Notes under the pieces: model-generated
What the model saw: only the letters and a program-made list of their open reading frames with translations
Databases searched by the model: none
Told to the model about the DNA's origin: nothing
Position numbers and translations under genes: made by a program
Part shown: in pieces, positions 27,330 to 35,447 of the stretch
How positions within the stretch are numbered: the stretch's first letter is position 1
Layout: each line of letters opens with the position of its first letter
NCBI RefSeq assembly: GCF_014023275.1
Contig: NZ_CP054698.1
Location: 248,001-312,000, forward strand
Source: Nostoc edaphicum CCNP1411
GTDB taxonomy: Bacteria > Cyanobacteriota > Cyanobacteriia > Cyanobacteriales > Nostocaceae
Direction of reading: 5' to 3'
DNA: 64,000 nucleotides

Positions 27330-27965
27330 CTACCTCGCCAAGTGCAGTTGTACGCGCAAAATTCCTTGAATTACCTGTTGGACAGCTTCTTTACTCAAAC
27401 TGCCATCTACTCGTACAATTCGTGAGGGATGGGATGCTGCTAAATGTGCGTATCCTTGCTGAACGCGCCGATGAAAAGCGATTGTCTCTTGTTCAATGCG
27501 GTCTAATCCTAGTTGGTCTGAGAGTTTGCGGGATAGTCCAACTTCGACATCGACATCTAGCCAAATAGTTAAGTCACTTTCTAAACCAGCAGTAGCAATA
27601 TAGTTAAGCTGATTGATTAAACTCATATTCAGACCGCGACCATATCCTTGGTAGGCAATGGTAGAGTCAGTGTAGCGATCGCATAAAATATATTTCCCGG
27701 CTGCGAGATTTGGTTTAAGCTCTTGTTCAACGTGTTGCGATCGGTCAGCAGCATACAATAAAAGTTCTGTCACTTCTGCAACTGGTTTATCCTCTGACTT
27801 TTCTAGTAACAAGCGGCGAAGATGTAAGCCTAACTCTGTTCCCCCTGGTTCACGAGTTACCACCACAGAAACACCTAGACTTTCCAACCACTCAGAACAA
27901 AGCTGCATTTGGCTGGTTTTGCCACAGCCTTCCACCCCTTCAAATACAATTAATTTGCCACCCAT
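27330..27965 (-). CDS. tmk: Thymidylate kinase
   Basis: A 211-residue dTMP kinase, the normal family length. The P-loop GVEGCGKTS spans residues 10-18, followed by the typical REPGGTELG (about 38-46) and the CDRYTDSTIAYQGYGRG motif (about 94-110) that binds the substrate and lid. It makes dTDP from dTMP for DNA synthesis in the cytoplasm. It is a single housekeeping gene with no operon partner here; its start ATG (27963-27965) gives the full P-loop lead-in. Confidence 0.95.
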   Translation of the reverse strand: MGGKLIVFEGVEGCGKTSQMQLCSEWLESLGVSVVVTREPGGTELGLHLRRLLLEKSEDKPVAEVTELLLYAADRSQHVEQELKPNLAAGKYILCDRYTDSTIAYQGYGRGLNMSLINQLNYIATAGLESDLTIWLDVDVEVGLSRKLSDQLGLDRIEQETIAFHRRVQQGYAHLAASHPSRIVRVDGSLSKEAVQQVIQGILRVQLHLAR

Positions 27966-28083
27966 GCTTTTTTGTTCGCTGCAATAAACTGATTCGCTGA
28001 CGTTTGATCAAGAATAGCGCGAAGTGGAAAATCTTAACCTGCGATCGCGTAGGCGTAGCCCATCGTAGATATCGCAGTTTATG

Positions 28084-28148
28084 ATTCAATACAGTTCAGA
28101 TAAGACCAAAACACTTGTAGAGACGGCGATTTATCGCGTCTCGAAAAC
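28084..28148. repeat. 65-base dispersed repeat, copy 1
   Basis: A stretch from attcaatacagttcag to gtctcgaaaac occurs here and again, with one base changed, at 61342-61406 in the same orientation. Near its end TAGAGACGGCGATTTATCGC has short inverted parts. Confidence 0.8.
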
Positions 28149-28161
28149 TATGATTGAGTCA

Positions 28162-29430
28162 CTAAAATTTGCTGGAACTTAAACGGTATAGGATCTCCCC
28201 AGCTTTGGGCACAAGCAATATACCTTCATCCTCTCGGTTAGTCCATTCTGCGAGTCTAATAGTATCCGGGTCACGATAGTTCAAGTTATGAGCAGCACAG
28301 CGTTCAGCAGAAATACCAGTAGCTAAAGTGACACGAATCCGTGCTTGTTCCCCTTCTATAGGATCAAAAGTACCCATCCCTTTTAAATGAGTACTATGAG
28401 CCAGTACTCCAGCAGGATACTCTTGGAATTTATCCCACTGTTTGAGAAAGTAATCCCGCACATGATAGCCAACTTGGGACAGAATTTCGCCGTGTGTATA
28501 GCTAAACTCGGTAATATGAGGAGCATATATAATTACCTCGCCTCCATCAGCAACTACAGGCTCTAGTTTGTACATTCCTTTAGCTGCTGTCCAAATGTCA
28601 TCGTACATTTGGGGCATGACTGAAAGCACTTGTTTAAAAGGCTGATCTACATATTTAATATGCAGTTTAGCTGATAATTGTGCAGCAGCTTCCCAGGCTG
28701 ACTCTGGTTGATCTATATAAAGTCCAGCTAGCTGATTTGTTTTTGGTGCGACCACCATCGCCAAACAAAGCTTTGGGGTAGAAATCAGGCTAGCGGCTCG
28801 GTTAATCAAACGCCGGACTGGTGTTATTCCGAGTGTACCAATAATTTCGTAACAAGTGATTAAAGCACCTAACCAGTGTGAGAGATTAATTACTTCTTGA
28901 CCACTAATGCCAGGAAAAAAATATTTATTTCCACCAGAGAAGCCGACAACTTCGTGAGGAAAAACTGGGCCGCAAATCACGATCAAATCATATTCGTTGA
29001 CAAGCTTATTCACACGCACATCAACTTCTTGATGTAGCATTCCACCGCTAATTTCTGCTATCTCATCTGCCGAAATTATTCCACAAGAAATAAAGGTATC
29101 TGGCTCATTCCAAAGATGGTTAAAAATGCGAACTTTCTTAAAAGTTGTCTCTCGTTCCTCCGGTGTCACTCCCACCAAGTGATTGATTTGTTCTTCACTC
29201 ATGGGATTATGTGTACCCAGAGCAATTAAAAAATCTAGAGCCGCTACTCTTTTACCCAACTCCTGATGCAGCAATCGAAACATTTGAGGGATGGGAGCAG
29301 TGCGGGTACTATCTGGAATTAACACTAAGATGCGCTGTCCATCTAACTTAGGGTCTGCTAAAGCTTGATGAATTAGCGCAGAAACTTGCTCATCTGAAAG
29401 TGTGCCGTTATTTACAGCCAGTGAATACAT
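28162..29430 (-). CDS. LarA-family Ni-pincer racemase/epimerase, candidate D-mannonate/D-gluconate 2-epimerase
   Basis: A 422-residue LarA homologue. The DxTRxxP motif is at 40-46 (DSTRTAP) and GTHNPM at 72-77. His159, Lys169 and His185 keep the spacing of LarA His174, Lys184 and His200, which bind the nickel-pincer cofactor, so the enzyme looks active. Family members invert C2 of hydroxy acids; some are reported as D-gluconate 2-epimerases. It is the last gene of the uxaC-SDR operon, starting 2 bases after the SDR stop, with gluconate kinase nearby and no mannonate dehydratase. Conversion of D-mannonate to D-gluconate is thus the obvious, but inferred, role. Cofactor genes larB, larC and larE are not in the window. 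Confidence 0.8.
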   Translation of the reverse strand: MYSLAVNNGTLSDEQVSALIHQALADPKLDGQRILVLIPDSTRTAPIPQMFRLLHQELGKRVAALDFLIALGTHNPMSEEQINHLVGVTPEERETTFKKVRIFNHLWNEPDTFISCGIISADEIAEISGGMLHQEVDVRVNKLVNEYDLIVICGPVFPHEVVGFSGGNKYFFPGISGQEVINLSHWLGALITCYEIIGTLGITPVRRLINRAASLISTPKLCLAMVVAPKTNQLAGLYIDQPESAWEAAAQLSAKLHIKYVDQPFKQVLSVMPQMYDDIWTAAKGMYKLEPVVADGGEVIIYAPHITEFSYTHGEILSQVGYHVRDYFLKQWDKFQEYPAGVLAHSTHLKGMGTFDPIEGEQARIRVTLATGISAERCAAHNLNYRDPDTIRLAEWTNREDEGILLVPKAGEILYRLSSSKF

Positions 29431-29432
29431 GA

Positions 29433-30269
29433 TTAAACTCCACTGTAGATACTAAATCCACCGTCTACCGGCACGACTACCCCGTTAACGAAACTAGCAC
29501 CAGAACTACATAACCAAATCAAAGTACTGAGTAATTCATCTGATTTTCCAAAACGTCCGGCGGGGGTATGCTCAATGATTTTTTGCCCGCGAACGGTCAA
29601 ACTACCATCAGAATTTAAGAGTAAATCTCGATTTTGTTCGCCAATAAAGAAACCTGGTGCGATCGCATTTACTCGCATTCCATCACCATACTTTTGGGCG
29701 AGTTCTACCGCTAGCCAGCGAGTAAAGTTATCTATCCCGGCTTTAGCGGCTGAGTAACCAACCACGCGGCTAATCACTCGGATAGCAGACATGGAGGAAA
29801 TATTGACAATGCACCCGTGGGGCTGATTTTTTTCCGCCATTGCTTGACCAAAAACCTGACAAGGTAGTAGAGTGCCAAGTAAGTTGAGGCTAACTACTTC
29901 CTCAAAGGCTGCATGTGGCATATCAAAAATAGTCGCATCAGCAGTAATTGTGGCAGCCGGAATATTCCCACCAGCCATATTTACCAAGATATCTATTTCA
30001 CCCCAACACTGTATAATATAATCCCTAGCGATTTCTAATTGAGAGCGATCGCTAACATCTGCTACCACAGCCATACTTTCTCCACCACCAGCAGTAATCT
30101 CAGCCACCACCGCCCCCGCCCGTGCTTCATTGCGACCCAAAACCACAACTCGCGCTCCCGCTAGAGCCAAACCCTTTGCCATAGCCCCACCAAGCACACC
30201 AGAACCACCAGTAACTACCGCTACCCGCTCCTTCAAACTAAAAAGTTTACTTAAAATTAACTCTGCCAT
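29433..30269 (-). CDS. SDR-family oxidoreductase, probable D-mannonate oxidoreductase
   Basis: Start ATG 30267-30269 is preferred (278 residues): the open frame runs further upstream, but those 26 codons come from a common C-rich intergenic repeat. The NAD(P) site TGGSGVLG is at 20-27, NMAGG at 97-101, and the catalytic Ser159, Tyr172 and Lys176 (YSAAK) are present. The protein resembles SDR-type fructuronate reductases, which interconvert D-fructuronate and D-mannonate. It sits directly between uronate isomerase (85 bases upstream) and the LarA homologue (2 bases downstream) on the same strand, which supports that step. Cofactor preference is not clear. Confidence 0.82.
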   Translation of the reverse strand: MAELILSKLFSLKERVAVVTGGSGVLGGAMAKGLALAGARVVVLGRNEARAGAVVAEITAGGGESMAVVADVSDRSQLEIARDYIIQCWGEIDILVNMAGGNIPAATITADATIFDMPHAAFEEVVSLNLLGTLLPCQVFGQAMAEKNQPHGCIVNISSMSAIRVISRVVGYSAAKAGIDNFTRWLAVELAQKYGDGMRVNAIAPGFFIGEQNRDLLLNSDGSLTVRGQKIIEHTPAGRFGKSDELLSTLIWLCSSGASFVNGVVVPVDGGFSIYSGV

Positions 30270-30353
30270 CACCCATTCCCCCAGTAAAACTCTCTGCGTA
30301 CCTCTGCGCTTCCCTCCGCGCCCCTTTGCGTTTAAACTCCCCCTCAATTCCCC

Positions 30354-31781
30354 TCAATTCCCCTCAAACTTATAAGCAACCTTAGCGAGGTCATAAGCCA
30401 AAGCACGAGCCATCTCATACCCTTCCTCCTCCTCAACCAATCCCCGCGCAACCAATCCAGCCAACCAATTACAAGCTACCCGTCGCCAGACATTATGACG
30501 AGCCGGAATCGAAACAAAAGCCCGTGTATCATCATTAAATCCAGCAGTATTATAAATTCCAGCAGTTTCCATTACCTGATTGAAATAACGCTCCATACCA
30601 TTTACGCTGTCGTGAAACCACCAAGGCGGCCCAAGCAATACAGTAGGATAATGACCAGCTAACGGAGCCATCTCGCGGCTATAAGTGCTTTCATCCATAC
30701 CAAAAATGATTAAGCAAAAGCGCGGATCGTTACCGTAAGCTGACAACAACGGGCGCAGATTTTGAGTCCACTCTATTTTTACGGGAATATCAGCACCTTT
30801 ATCAGATCCAAATCTCTCAAATAAAGCCGGGTTATGGTTACGCATCACACCACAATGCATTTGCATCACCAACCCATCTTCCACACTCATCCGCGCCATT
30901 TCCATGAAGATATGACCGGTAAAGTTTTTTACATCACCTGGATTCAGCTTGCCGGCTAATGCCCTAGCAAAGATAGCTTCAGCTTCTTGGTCAGAAAGGC
31001 GTGCGGTATAAGGTGTAGCTGCACCTTGATCGGTAGCTGTCGCTCCCATTTTTTTAAAGAAAGCTCGACGTTCTTCTAAAGCTTGCACAAAATTGGCGTA
31101 AGTACTAATTTCTCTACCGATAGTGCTTTCCAATTTGGTAAGATTTTCGCGCCAACCAGGAGAATCTAGGTTAACTACTGCATCTGGGCGAAAAGTTGGC
31201 CTAATTTGAGTAAAACCTTCTTCGTGGAGCGATCGCTGATTCTCTAGATTATCACTGGCGGCATCGGTAGTACAAAGCACTTCGATGTTAAAGCGTTTGA
31301 ATAAAGCACGAGGGGAAAACTTAGATGAGGCTAACAAACCTTCCAGATAATCATAGATATGTGCGGCGTTGCGAGAATTTAAAGGTTCATCTACGCCAAA
31401 AACGTTAGTTAGTTCCTCTTTTAGCCACAACCCAGACGGAGTACCCTGGAATAGATAAAAATGGTCTGCGAACAATTGCCAGATTTTGCGGTGGTTGGTT
31501 TCTACTGGTGAACCATCACTAGTAGGTATACCCAAAGCTTGCAGAGGTACGCCCCGACTGTAGAGCATCCGCAAAAGGTAGTGGTCAGGAATAATCAGTA
31601 ATTCCGTCGGCGAACCAAAACGAACTGCGGGATTAGCTAACAAAGCTGGATCTACGTGTCCGTGTGGGCAAACTAAAGGTAACGCAGATATACTGTCAAA
31701 AAATTGATGGGCTAGTCGTCTTTGAACTGGTTCTGGAGAAAAACAGCGATCGGGAGATAAACTCGGTTTTTTAGTTAACAT
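30354..31781 (-). CDS. uxaC: Uronate isomerase
   Basis: A 475-residue member of the amidohydrolase-like uronate isomerase family, of usual length. Motifs seen include the metal-site PHGHVDP near residue 38 and, late in the protein, MQMHCGVMRNHNP, a GFNDDTRAF segment and the ARHNVWRRV motif that binds substrate. It converts D-glucuronate to D-fructuronate (or galacturonate to tagaturonate). It is the first gene of a leftward operon with the SDR and LarA-like genes; a MIOX gene 2.8 kb away on the other strand would supply glucuronate. Confidence 0.95.
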   Translation of the reverse strand: MLTKKPSLSPDRCFSPEPVQRRLAHQFFDSISALPLVCPHGHVDPALLANPAVRFGSPTELLIIPDHYLLRMLYSRGVPLQALGIPTSDGSPVETNHRKIWQLFADHFYLFQGTPSGLWLKEELTNVFGVDEPLNSRNAAHIYDYLEGLLASSKFSPRALFKRFNIEVLCTTDAASDNLENQRSLHEEGFTQIRPTFRPDAVVNLDSPGWRENLTKLESTIGREISTYANFVQALEERRAFFKKMGATATDQGAATPYTARLSDQEAEAIFARALAGKLNPGDVKNFTGHIFMEMARMSVEDGLVMQMHCGVMRNHNPALFERFGSDKGADIPVKIEWTQNLRPLLSAYGNDPRFCLIIFGMDESTYSREMAPLAGHYPTVLLGPPWWFHDSVNGMERYFNQVMETAGIYNTAGFNDDTRAFVSIPARHNVWRRVACNWLAGLVARGLVEEEEGYEMARALAYDLAKVAYKFEGN

Positions 31782-31814
31782 ACTTTTTATTTGGTTAACA
31801 GTTTCAATTGAAGA

Positions 31815-31985
31815 AGAATTCAGAATTCAGAATTCAGAATTCAGGAGTCAGAAGTCAGAATAAATCAGTCGGGGATTCAGACCCGCGACTTTCTTGTTGA
31901 CCACCAAATCTACGATTTGGTGGGGGTGCAAAAACGCCGGTTATTCAGAATTCAGAATGAATTCTGACTCCTGAATTCTGTTCGA
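31815..31985. repeat. Intergenic repeat with inverted gaattctgactcctg arms
   Basis: A cagaatt array (about 31818-31855) followed by caggagtcagaa and, 100 bases later, ttctgactcctgaattctg form long inverted arms. Between them, ACCACCAAATC-TACG-ATTTGGTGGGG makes a second hairpin. It separates lacI from uxaC and could act as a read-through barrier. Confidence 0.65.
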
Positions 31986-32001
31986 TAAATTGTCTTCAGT
32001 C

Positions 32002-33033
32002 TTAAATTGTTAATAATGCTGCACTACTACCACGCTCTACTAAAAAAGGAGATAAAACGCGGTTTTCTACAGTTTTTTCTTCTAATAAATCGAGTAACAT
32101 TTGCATGGCATAGCCACCAATTTCTAACATTGGCTGGCTAACTGTGGTCAGTGCCGGTGTAACGTAAGAGCCTAGAGCAATACCATCAAATCCGACGAGA
32201 CTTAAATTTCGCGGTACTAAAATACCTAATTCTTGACAAGCTAACAGAGCGCCAACCGCCACCATATCGTTGTAACAAAATATGCCTGTAACTTCCGCAG
32301 ATAATAGTTTAGACAGCATATTTTTTCCGGTGTTCACATCACTGGTTCTGGTATCATATTCGTCACTAATTGAAACCCAATCAGTATTTGGTGGAATACC
32401 AGCTTCCGTAAGGGCCATTTGATATCCTTCTAGGCGCTGCTGGTTTGACCTGCTGCGATCGCCTACACCAAGATAACCAATAGCAGTGTGTCCCAGACTT
32501 ATTAGATGCTCTGTGGCTAATTTAGCACCTAAGCGATCGTCTATTGCTACTGAGTGTAATATTTCCGATTGATCTTCGGTCTGACTATTAATCAGAACTG
32601 TTGGCACAGCAATTTGCGTAAGTTGTTTGATATGCTGCTTACTAATTCGTGAGTCGGCTACTAAGATCCCGTCTACTCTCCGGCGATGAAAAGTATCAAT
32701 AGCTGCCATTTCCTGCTCAAAATTTCGGTGTGAAGCACTCAACAAAACACTTAAGCCTGCTGGTCTGGCTATCTTCTCGATTCCCTCTACTACCTCAGCA
32801 AAAAAGGGATCTGCGATTGAAGTTACTACTACACCAATAGTATTAGTACGCTTATTTTGCAAACTTTGAGCAATAGCATTCGGCACATAGCTCATCTCCT
32901 GCGCCAGTCGCTTAATTTCTTCTCGCACTTTCGGGCTAATTAGAGCGTTATCTCGCAAAGCACGTGAAACTGTAGAATGAGAAACCCCTGCTCTGCGGGC
33001 AATATCTTCAATTGAAATTCTTCGTTTATTCAT
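32002..33033 (-). CDS. LacI-family transcriptional regulator of the inositol/uronate genes
   Basis: A 343-residue LacI/GalR regulator. The N-terminal helix-turn-helix is complete (ISIEDIARRAGVSHSTVSRAL, residues 7-27) with the hinge helix NAIAQSLQNKRTNTIG (52-67), then a periplasmic-binding-like effector domain to the end. A perfect palindrome TGCACACGTGTGCA lies 24 bases before its own start, and close variants crowd before the MIOX gene, so it probably represses itself and MIOX and lets go when a sugar or uronate binds. The inducer is not known; inositol, glucuronate or gluconate are candidates. It is divergent from gluconate kinase. Confidence 0.92.
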   Translation of the reverse strand: MNKRRISIEDIARRAGVSHSTVSRALRDNALISPKVREEIKRLAQEMSYVPNAIAQSLQNKRTNTIGVVVTSIADPFFAEVVEGIEKIARPAGLSVLLSASHRNFEQEMAAIDTFHRRRVDGILVADSRISKQHIKQLTQIAVPTVLINSQTEDQSEILHSVAIDDRLGAKLATEHLISLGHTAIGYLGVGDRSRSNQQRLEGYQMALTEAGIPPNTDWVSISDEYDTRTSDVNTGKNMLSKLLSAEVTGIFCYNDMVAVGALLACQELGILVPRNLSLVGFDGIALGSYVTPALTTVSQPMLEIGGYAMQMLLDLLEEKTVENRVLSPFLVERGSSAALLTI

Positions 33034-33056
33034 TTTTTATCTTAGTAATTAAATAT

Positions 33057-33070
33057 TGCACACGTGTGCA
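33057..33070. promoter_or_regulatory. LacI-type operator before lacI
   Basis: Perfect 14-base palindrome TGCACACGTGTGCA with a central CpG, typical of LacI/GalR sites. It lies between divergent lacI and gntK and probably serves autoregulation. Confidence 0.8.
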
Positions 33071-33228
33071 TTTGTATGTATTATAGAAAATAATCGTTAT
33101 TTGTCAAGAGATTTATACAACTCACATTTTGCATGGAAAGGAGTTAAGAGTCCTGACTTTTACCTCCACCCATAACTACAACTACGAATTAGGAATTACG
33201 AATTAGCTTAACTTTTCTTAATAAAAAT

Positions 33229-33753
33229 ATGATTCAGCAGTCAATGATTATTATCGTCATGGGTGTATCTGGTTCTGGCAAAACTACCATCGGAAAACTA
33301 TTAGCAGATTCGTTAGAATGGGAGTTTAGCGACGCTGATAATTTTCACTCGCCAGAGAATGTTGAGAAAATGCGATGCGGTATCCCTCTGAGTGAAACAG
33401 ACAGGATGCCTTGGTTACAAGATTTGCAAACAGCGATCAAGCAATGGTTGCAAGAAAATAAAAGTGTGGTGCTGGCGTGTTCGGCTTTAAAAGATAGCTA
33501 TCGGCAATTTTTGCTACTGGATAGCGATCGCTCCGCCAACGCCAAGGGCGATCGCATCAAGTTAGTTTACCTCAAAGGATCTTATGAGTTAATTCAAGCA
33601 CGGTTACAAGAGCGTAGCAATCATTACATGAATGAAAAACTCCTCGGCAGTCAGTTCAATACTCTTGAAGAACCGTTAGATACCATATCTATCGATGTTG
33701 CACAGCCACCCCAAATAATTGTCCAAAACATTAGAACGGCTTTGGAAATTTAG
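33229..33753 (+). CDS. gntK: Gluconokinase
   Basis: A 174-residue GntK-type kinase. The P-loop GVSGSGKTT is at 12-20, then the substrate segment FSDADNFHSPENVEKM (about 33-48), the PLSETDRMPWL motif (about 52-62), the ACSALKDSYR motif and the late LLGSQFNTLEEP. It phosphorylates D-gluconate to 6-phosphogluconate, which enters the oxidative pentose phosphate path, active in heterocysts and in the dark. A short insertion rich in HIP1-like bases (about 33520-33560) adds a few residues in a loop. Divergent from lacI and next to the shared operator, it would pull the mannonate-gluconate equilibrium forward. Confidence 0.93.
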   Translation: MIQQSMIIIVMGVSGSGKTTIGKLLADSLEWEFSDADNFHSPENVEKMRCGIPLSETDRMPWLQDLQTAIKQWLQENKSVVLACSALKDSYRQFLLLDSDRSANAKGDRIKLVYLKGSYELIQARLQERSNHYMNEKLLGSQFNTLEEPLDTISIDVAQPPQIIVQNIRTALEI

Positions 33754-33892
33754 CTTATTGATGACAACCATAATATTAAGATTAATCACGTCTCTACGAA
33801 AACACGAACTTTTGGCAACTAAATTACATCAGATGTAAGTCTAAAGAAATTATAAAAGCAACCACATAAACTGGAGTGGTAGGAGAAAACTA

Positions 33893-34216
33893 GTGTTTCT
33901 AAGATTAGCGCAACAACATCAAGAATTCGTCCAAGACTTGGTAATGAACCTGCAAGCCTTGACAATTATACTTGAGCGACGTGGTTATACTGCGTCTTGT
34001 TATACATGCGGCGACCAAATGAAGAGTGCTTCATTTATAGTTAGCCTCAGAGAAAAACACCTAATTCGGTTTTTAGTCTCTGATTACGGGATTACTTGGA
34101 TGGAATTGTGGGACGATCGCGAATTAATGAAGTTGGAGGGTGCAGAAGCAATAAATCAGCTAGAAGAGTTGGCTAATCTTGTTAAGTATTCCACTGCTGT
34201 GCAATTAGCAATTTGA
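33893..34216 (+). CDS. Hypothetical cyanobacterial protein
   Basis: A 107-residue soluble protein read from a GTG start with ggag about 14 bases upstream. I do not recognise a domain. The first 45 residues look helical and hold two cysteines four residues apart (SCYTCG); the rest alternates short strands with a charged helix (MELWDDRELMKLEGAEAINQLEELANL). It lies between gntK and the operator cluster and is not obviously co-transcribed with either. Coding character is supported by length, start context and lack of repeats. Confidence 0.6.
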   Translation: MFLRLAQQHQEFVQDLVMNLQALTIILERRGYTASCYTCGDQMKSASFIVSLREKHLIRFLVSDYGITWMELWDDRELMKLEGAEAINQLEELANLVKYSTAVQLAI

Positions 34217-34262
34217 TACCCCCTGCCTGAGTCCGACAACAAAAAAACATAAATATAGGTTT

Positions 34263-34276
34263 TGCACAGGTGTGTA
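34263..34276. promoter_or_regulatory. LacI-type operator, MIOX upstream site 1
   Basis: TGCACAGGTGTGTA, a near-palindrome differing by two bases from the perfect site. It is the first of four within 235 bases. Confidence 0.65.
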
Positions 34277-34308
34277 ATACAAAAGATTAGCTTATATTAG
34301 TCAATTCA

Positions 34309-34322
34309 TACACAGGTGTGCA
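34309..34322. promoter_or_regulatory. LacI-type operator, MIOX upstream site 2
   Basis: TACACAGGTGTGCA, inverse of the form at 34263, 46 bases further on. It is followed by a gcaaaagtaccattt word that recurs after the last site (34508), suggesting a duplicated promoter unit. Confidence 0.65.
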
Positions 34323-34440
34323 AAAAGCAAAAGTACCATTTTTCTTCGGAACCAAAAAGATCGAAGAAAAGCGGGTGAAGTAAACCATCGATATCCATAG
34401 AACGGTCTACAAATGCGAAATGAAACTTAACACACAGGTT

Positions 34441-34454
34441 TGCACACGTGTGCA
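34441..34454. promoter_or_regulatory. LacI-type operator, MIOX upstream site 3
   Basis: Perfect TGCACACGTGTGCA, identical to the site before lacI. Confidence 0.8.
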
Positions 34455-34483
34455 AAAATAAAAAATAAGTTTAAGACAGGTTT

Positions 34484-34497
34484 TGCACACCTATGCA
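34484..34497. promoter_or_regulatory. LacI-type operator, MIOX upstream site 4
   Basis: TGCACACCTATGCA, a degenerate copy 54 bases before the MIOX start and so close to the likely promoter or transcript start. Confidence 0.6.
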
Positions 34498-34550
34498 TAA
34501 GGGAGCGCAAAAGTACCATTTAATAAATCAATATCGACAAGTAGGAAGAT

Positions 34551-35447
34551 ATGTCTCAAACTCTAAATAATGTCATTGCTCAAGCTCAAAACAATCCCTT
34601 ACATTCCCTAGAAGAATGGGAAGAAGACTTACTTAATCGCTATCCCGATCCGGAAAGCATAGTTAAAGAAGGTAAAACCACCGAAGAGTATAGAAATTAT
34701 GAAACGACTATTAGAGATACAGTAAAAGAGTTTTATTGCTTAAACCATATTAATCAAACATACGATTTTGTACTTCAAAAAGAAAAAGAATTTTTAAAGT
34801 TTGACAAGAAAGAAATGTCTGTTTGGGATGCAGTCGAATTTTTGAATCAATTGGTTGATGATTCCGATCCTGATACAGACATGGATCAATTACAACATTT
34901 ATTGCAAACATCAGAAGCTATTCGCGCCGATGGTCATCCTGATTGGATGGTACTTATCGGCTTCTTTCACGATATGGGGAAAGTGCTTTGTCTATTTGGT
35001 GAACCTCAATGGGCTACCGTAGGCGATACTTATCCTGTAGGTTGTGCCTTCTCTGATAAAATTGTTTTTCCAGAATTTTTCAAAGAAAATCCTGATTATA
35101 AAAACCTTAACTACAACACTAAATATGGTATTTATGAGCCGAAGTGTGGATTGAGTAATGTACACATGTCATGGGGCCATGATGAGTATTTTTATCAGAT
35201 GATGAAAAACTATTTGCCCGAACCTGCGTTGTACATGCTTCGTTATCACTCATTTTATCCTCAACATCGTGAAAATGCGTATGAACATTTGATGGATAAA
35301 TACGATCAAGAAATGTTTAAATGGGTGAAGTTATTCAACCCCTACGATTTATATTCCAAAAACCCTATTCCTCCTGATTGGCAGAAATTAAAACCATACT
35401 ATGAAGATTTAGTTGCTAAATATTTGCCTGCAACGTTAAAGTTTTAA
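34551..35447 (+). CDS. myo-Inositol oxygenase (MIOX)
   Basis: A 298-residue MIOX, close to the animal enzyme in length. All six ligands of the mixed-valent di-iron site can be placed: His116 (QLQHLLQT), His140 and Asp141 (FFHDMGK), His210 (MSWGHDEY), His233 (RYHSFYP) and Asp266 (NPYDLYSK). MIOX opens the myo-inositol ring with O2 to give D-glucuronate. The gene has its own promoter region with four LacI-type operators. With uxaC, the SDR, the LarA homologue and gntK next door, it starts a route from inositol to 6-phosphogluconate. MIOX is mainly known from eukaryotes and scattered bacteria, so transfer is possible. Confidence 0.95.
   Translation: MSQTLNNVIAQAQNNPLHSLEEWEEDLLNRYPDPESIVKEGKTTEEYRNYETTIRDTVKEFYCLNHINQTYDFVLQKEKEFLKFDKKEMSVWDAVEFLNQLVDDSDPDTDMDQLQHLLQTSEAIRADGHPDWMVLIGFFHDMGKVLCLFGEPQWATVGDTYPVGCAFSDKIVFPEFFKENPDYKNLNYNTKYGIYEPKCGLSNVHMSWGHDEYFYQMMKNYLPEPALYMLRYHSFYPQHRENAYEHLMDKYDQEMFKWVKLFNPYDLYSKNPIPPDWQKLKPYYEDLVAKYLPATLKF

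Noticed and set aside
28162..29430. Plain lactate racemase
   Set aside because: The active site is of LarA type, but the uronate operon offers no lactate link; a C2 hydroxy-acid epimerase of the pathway is more economical.
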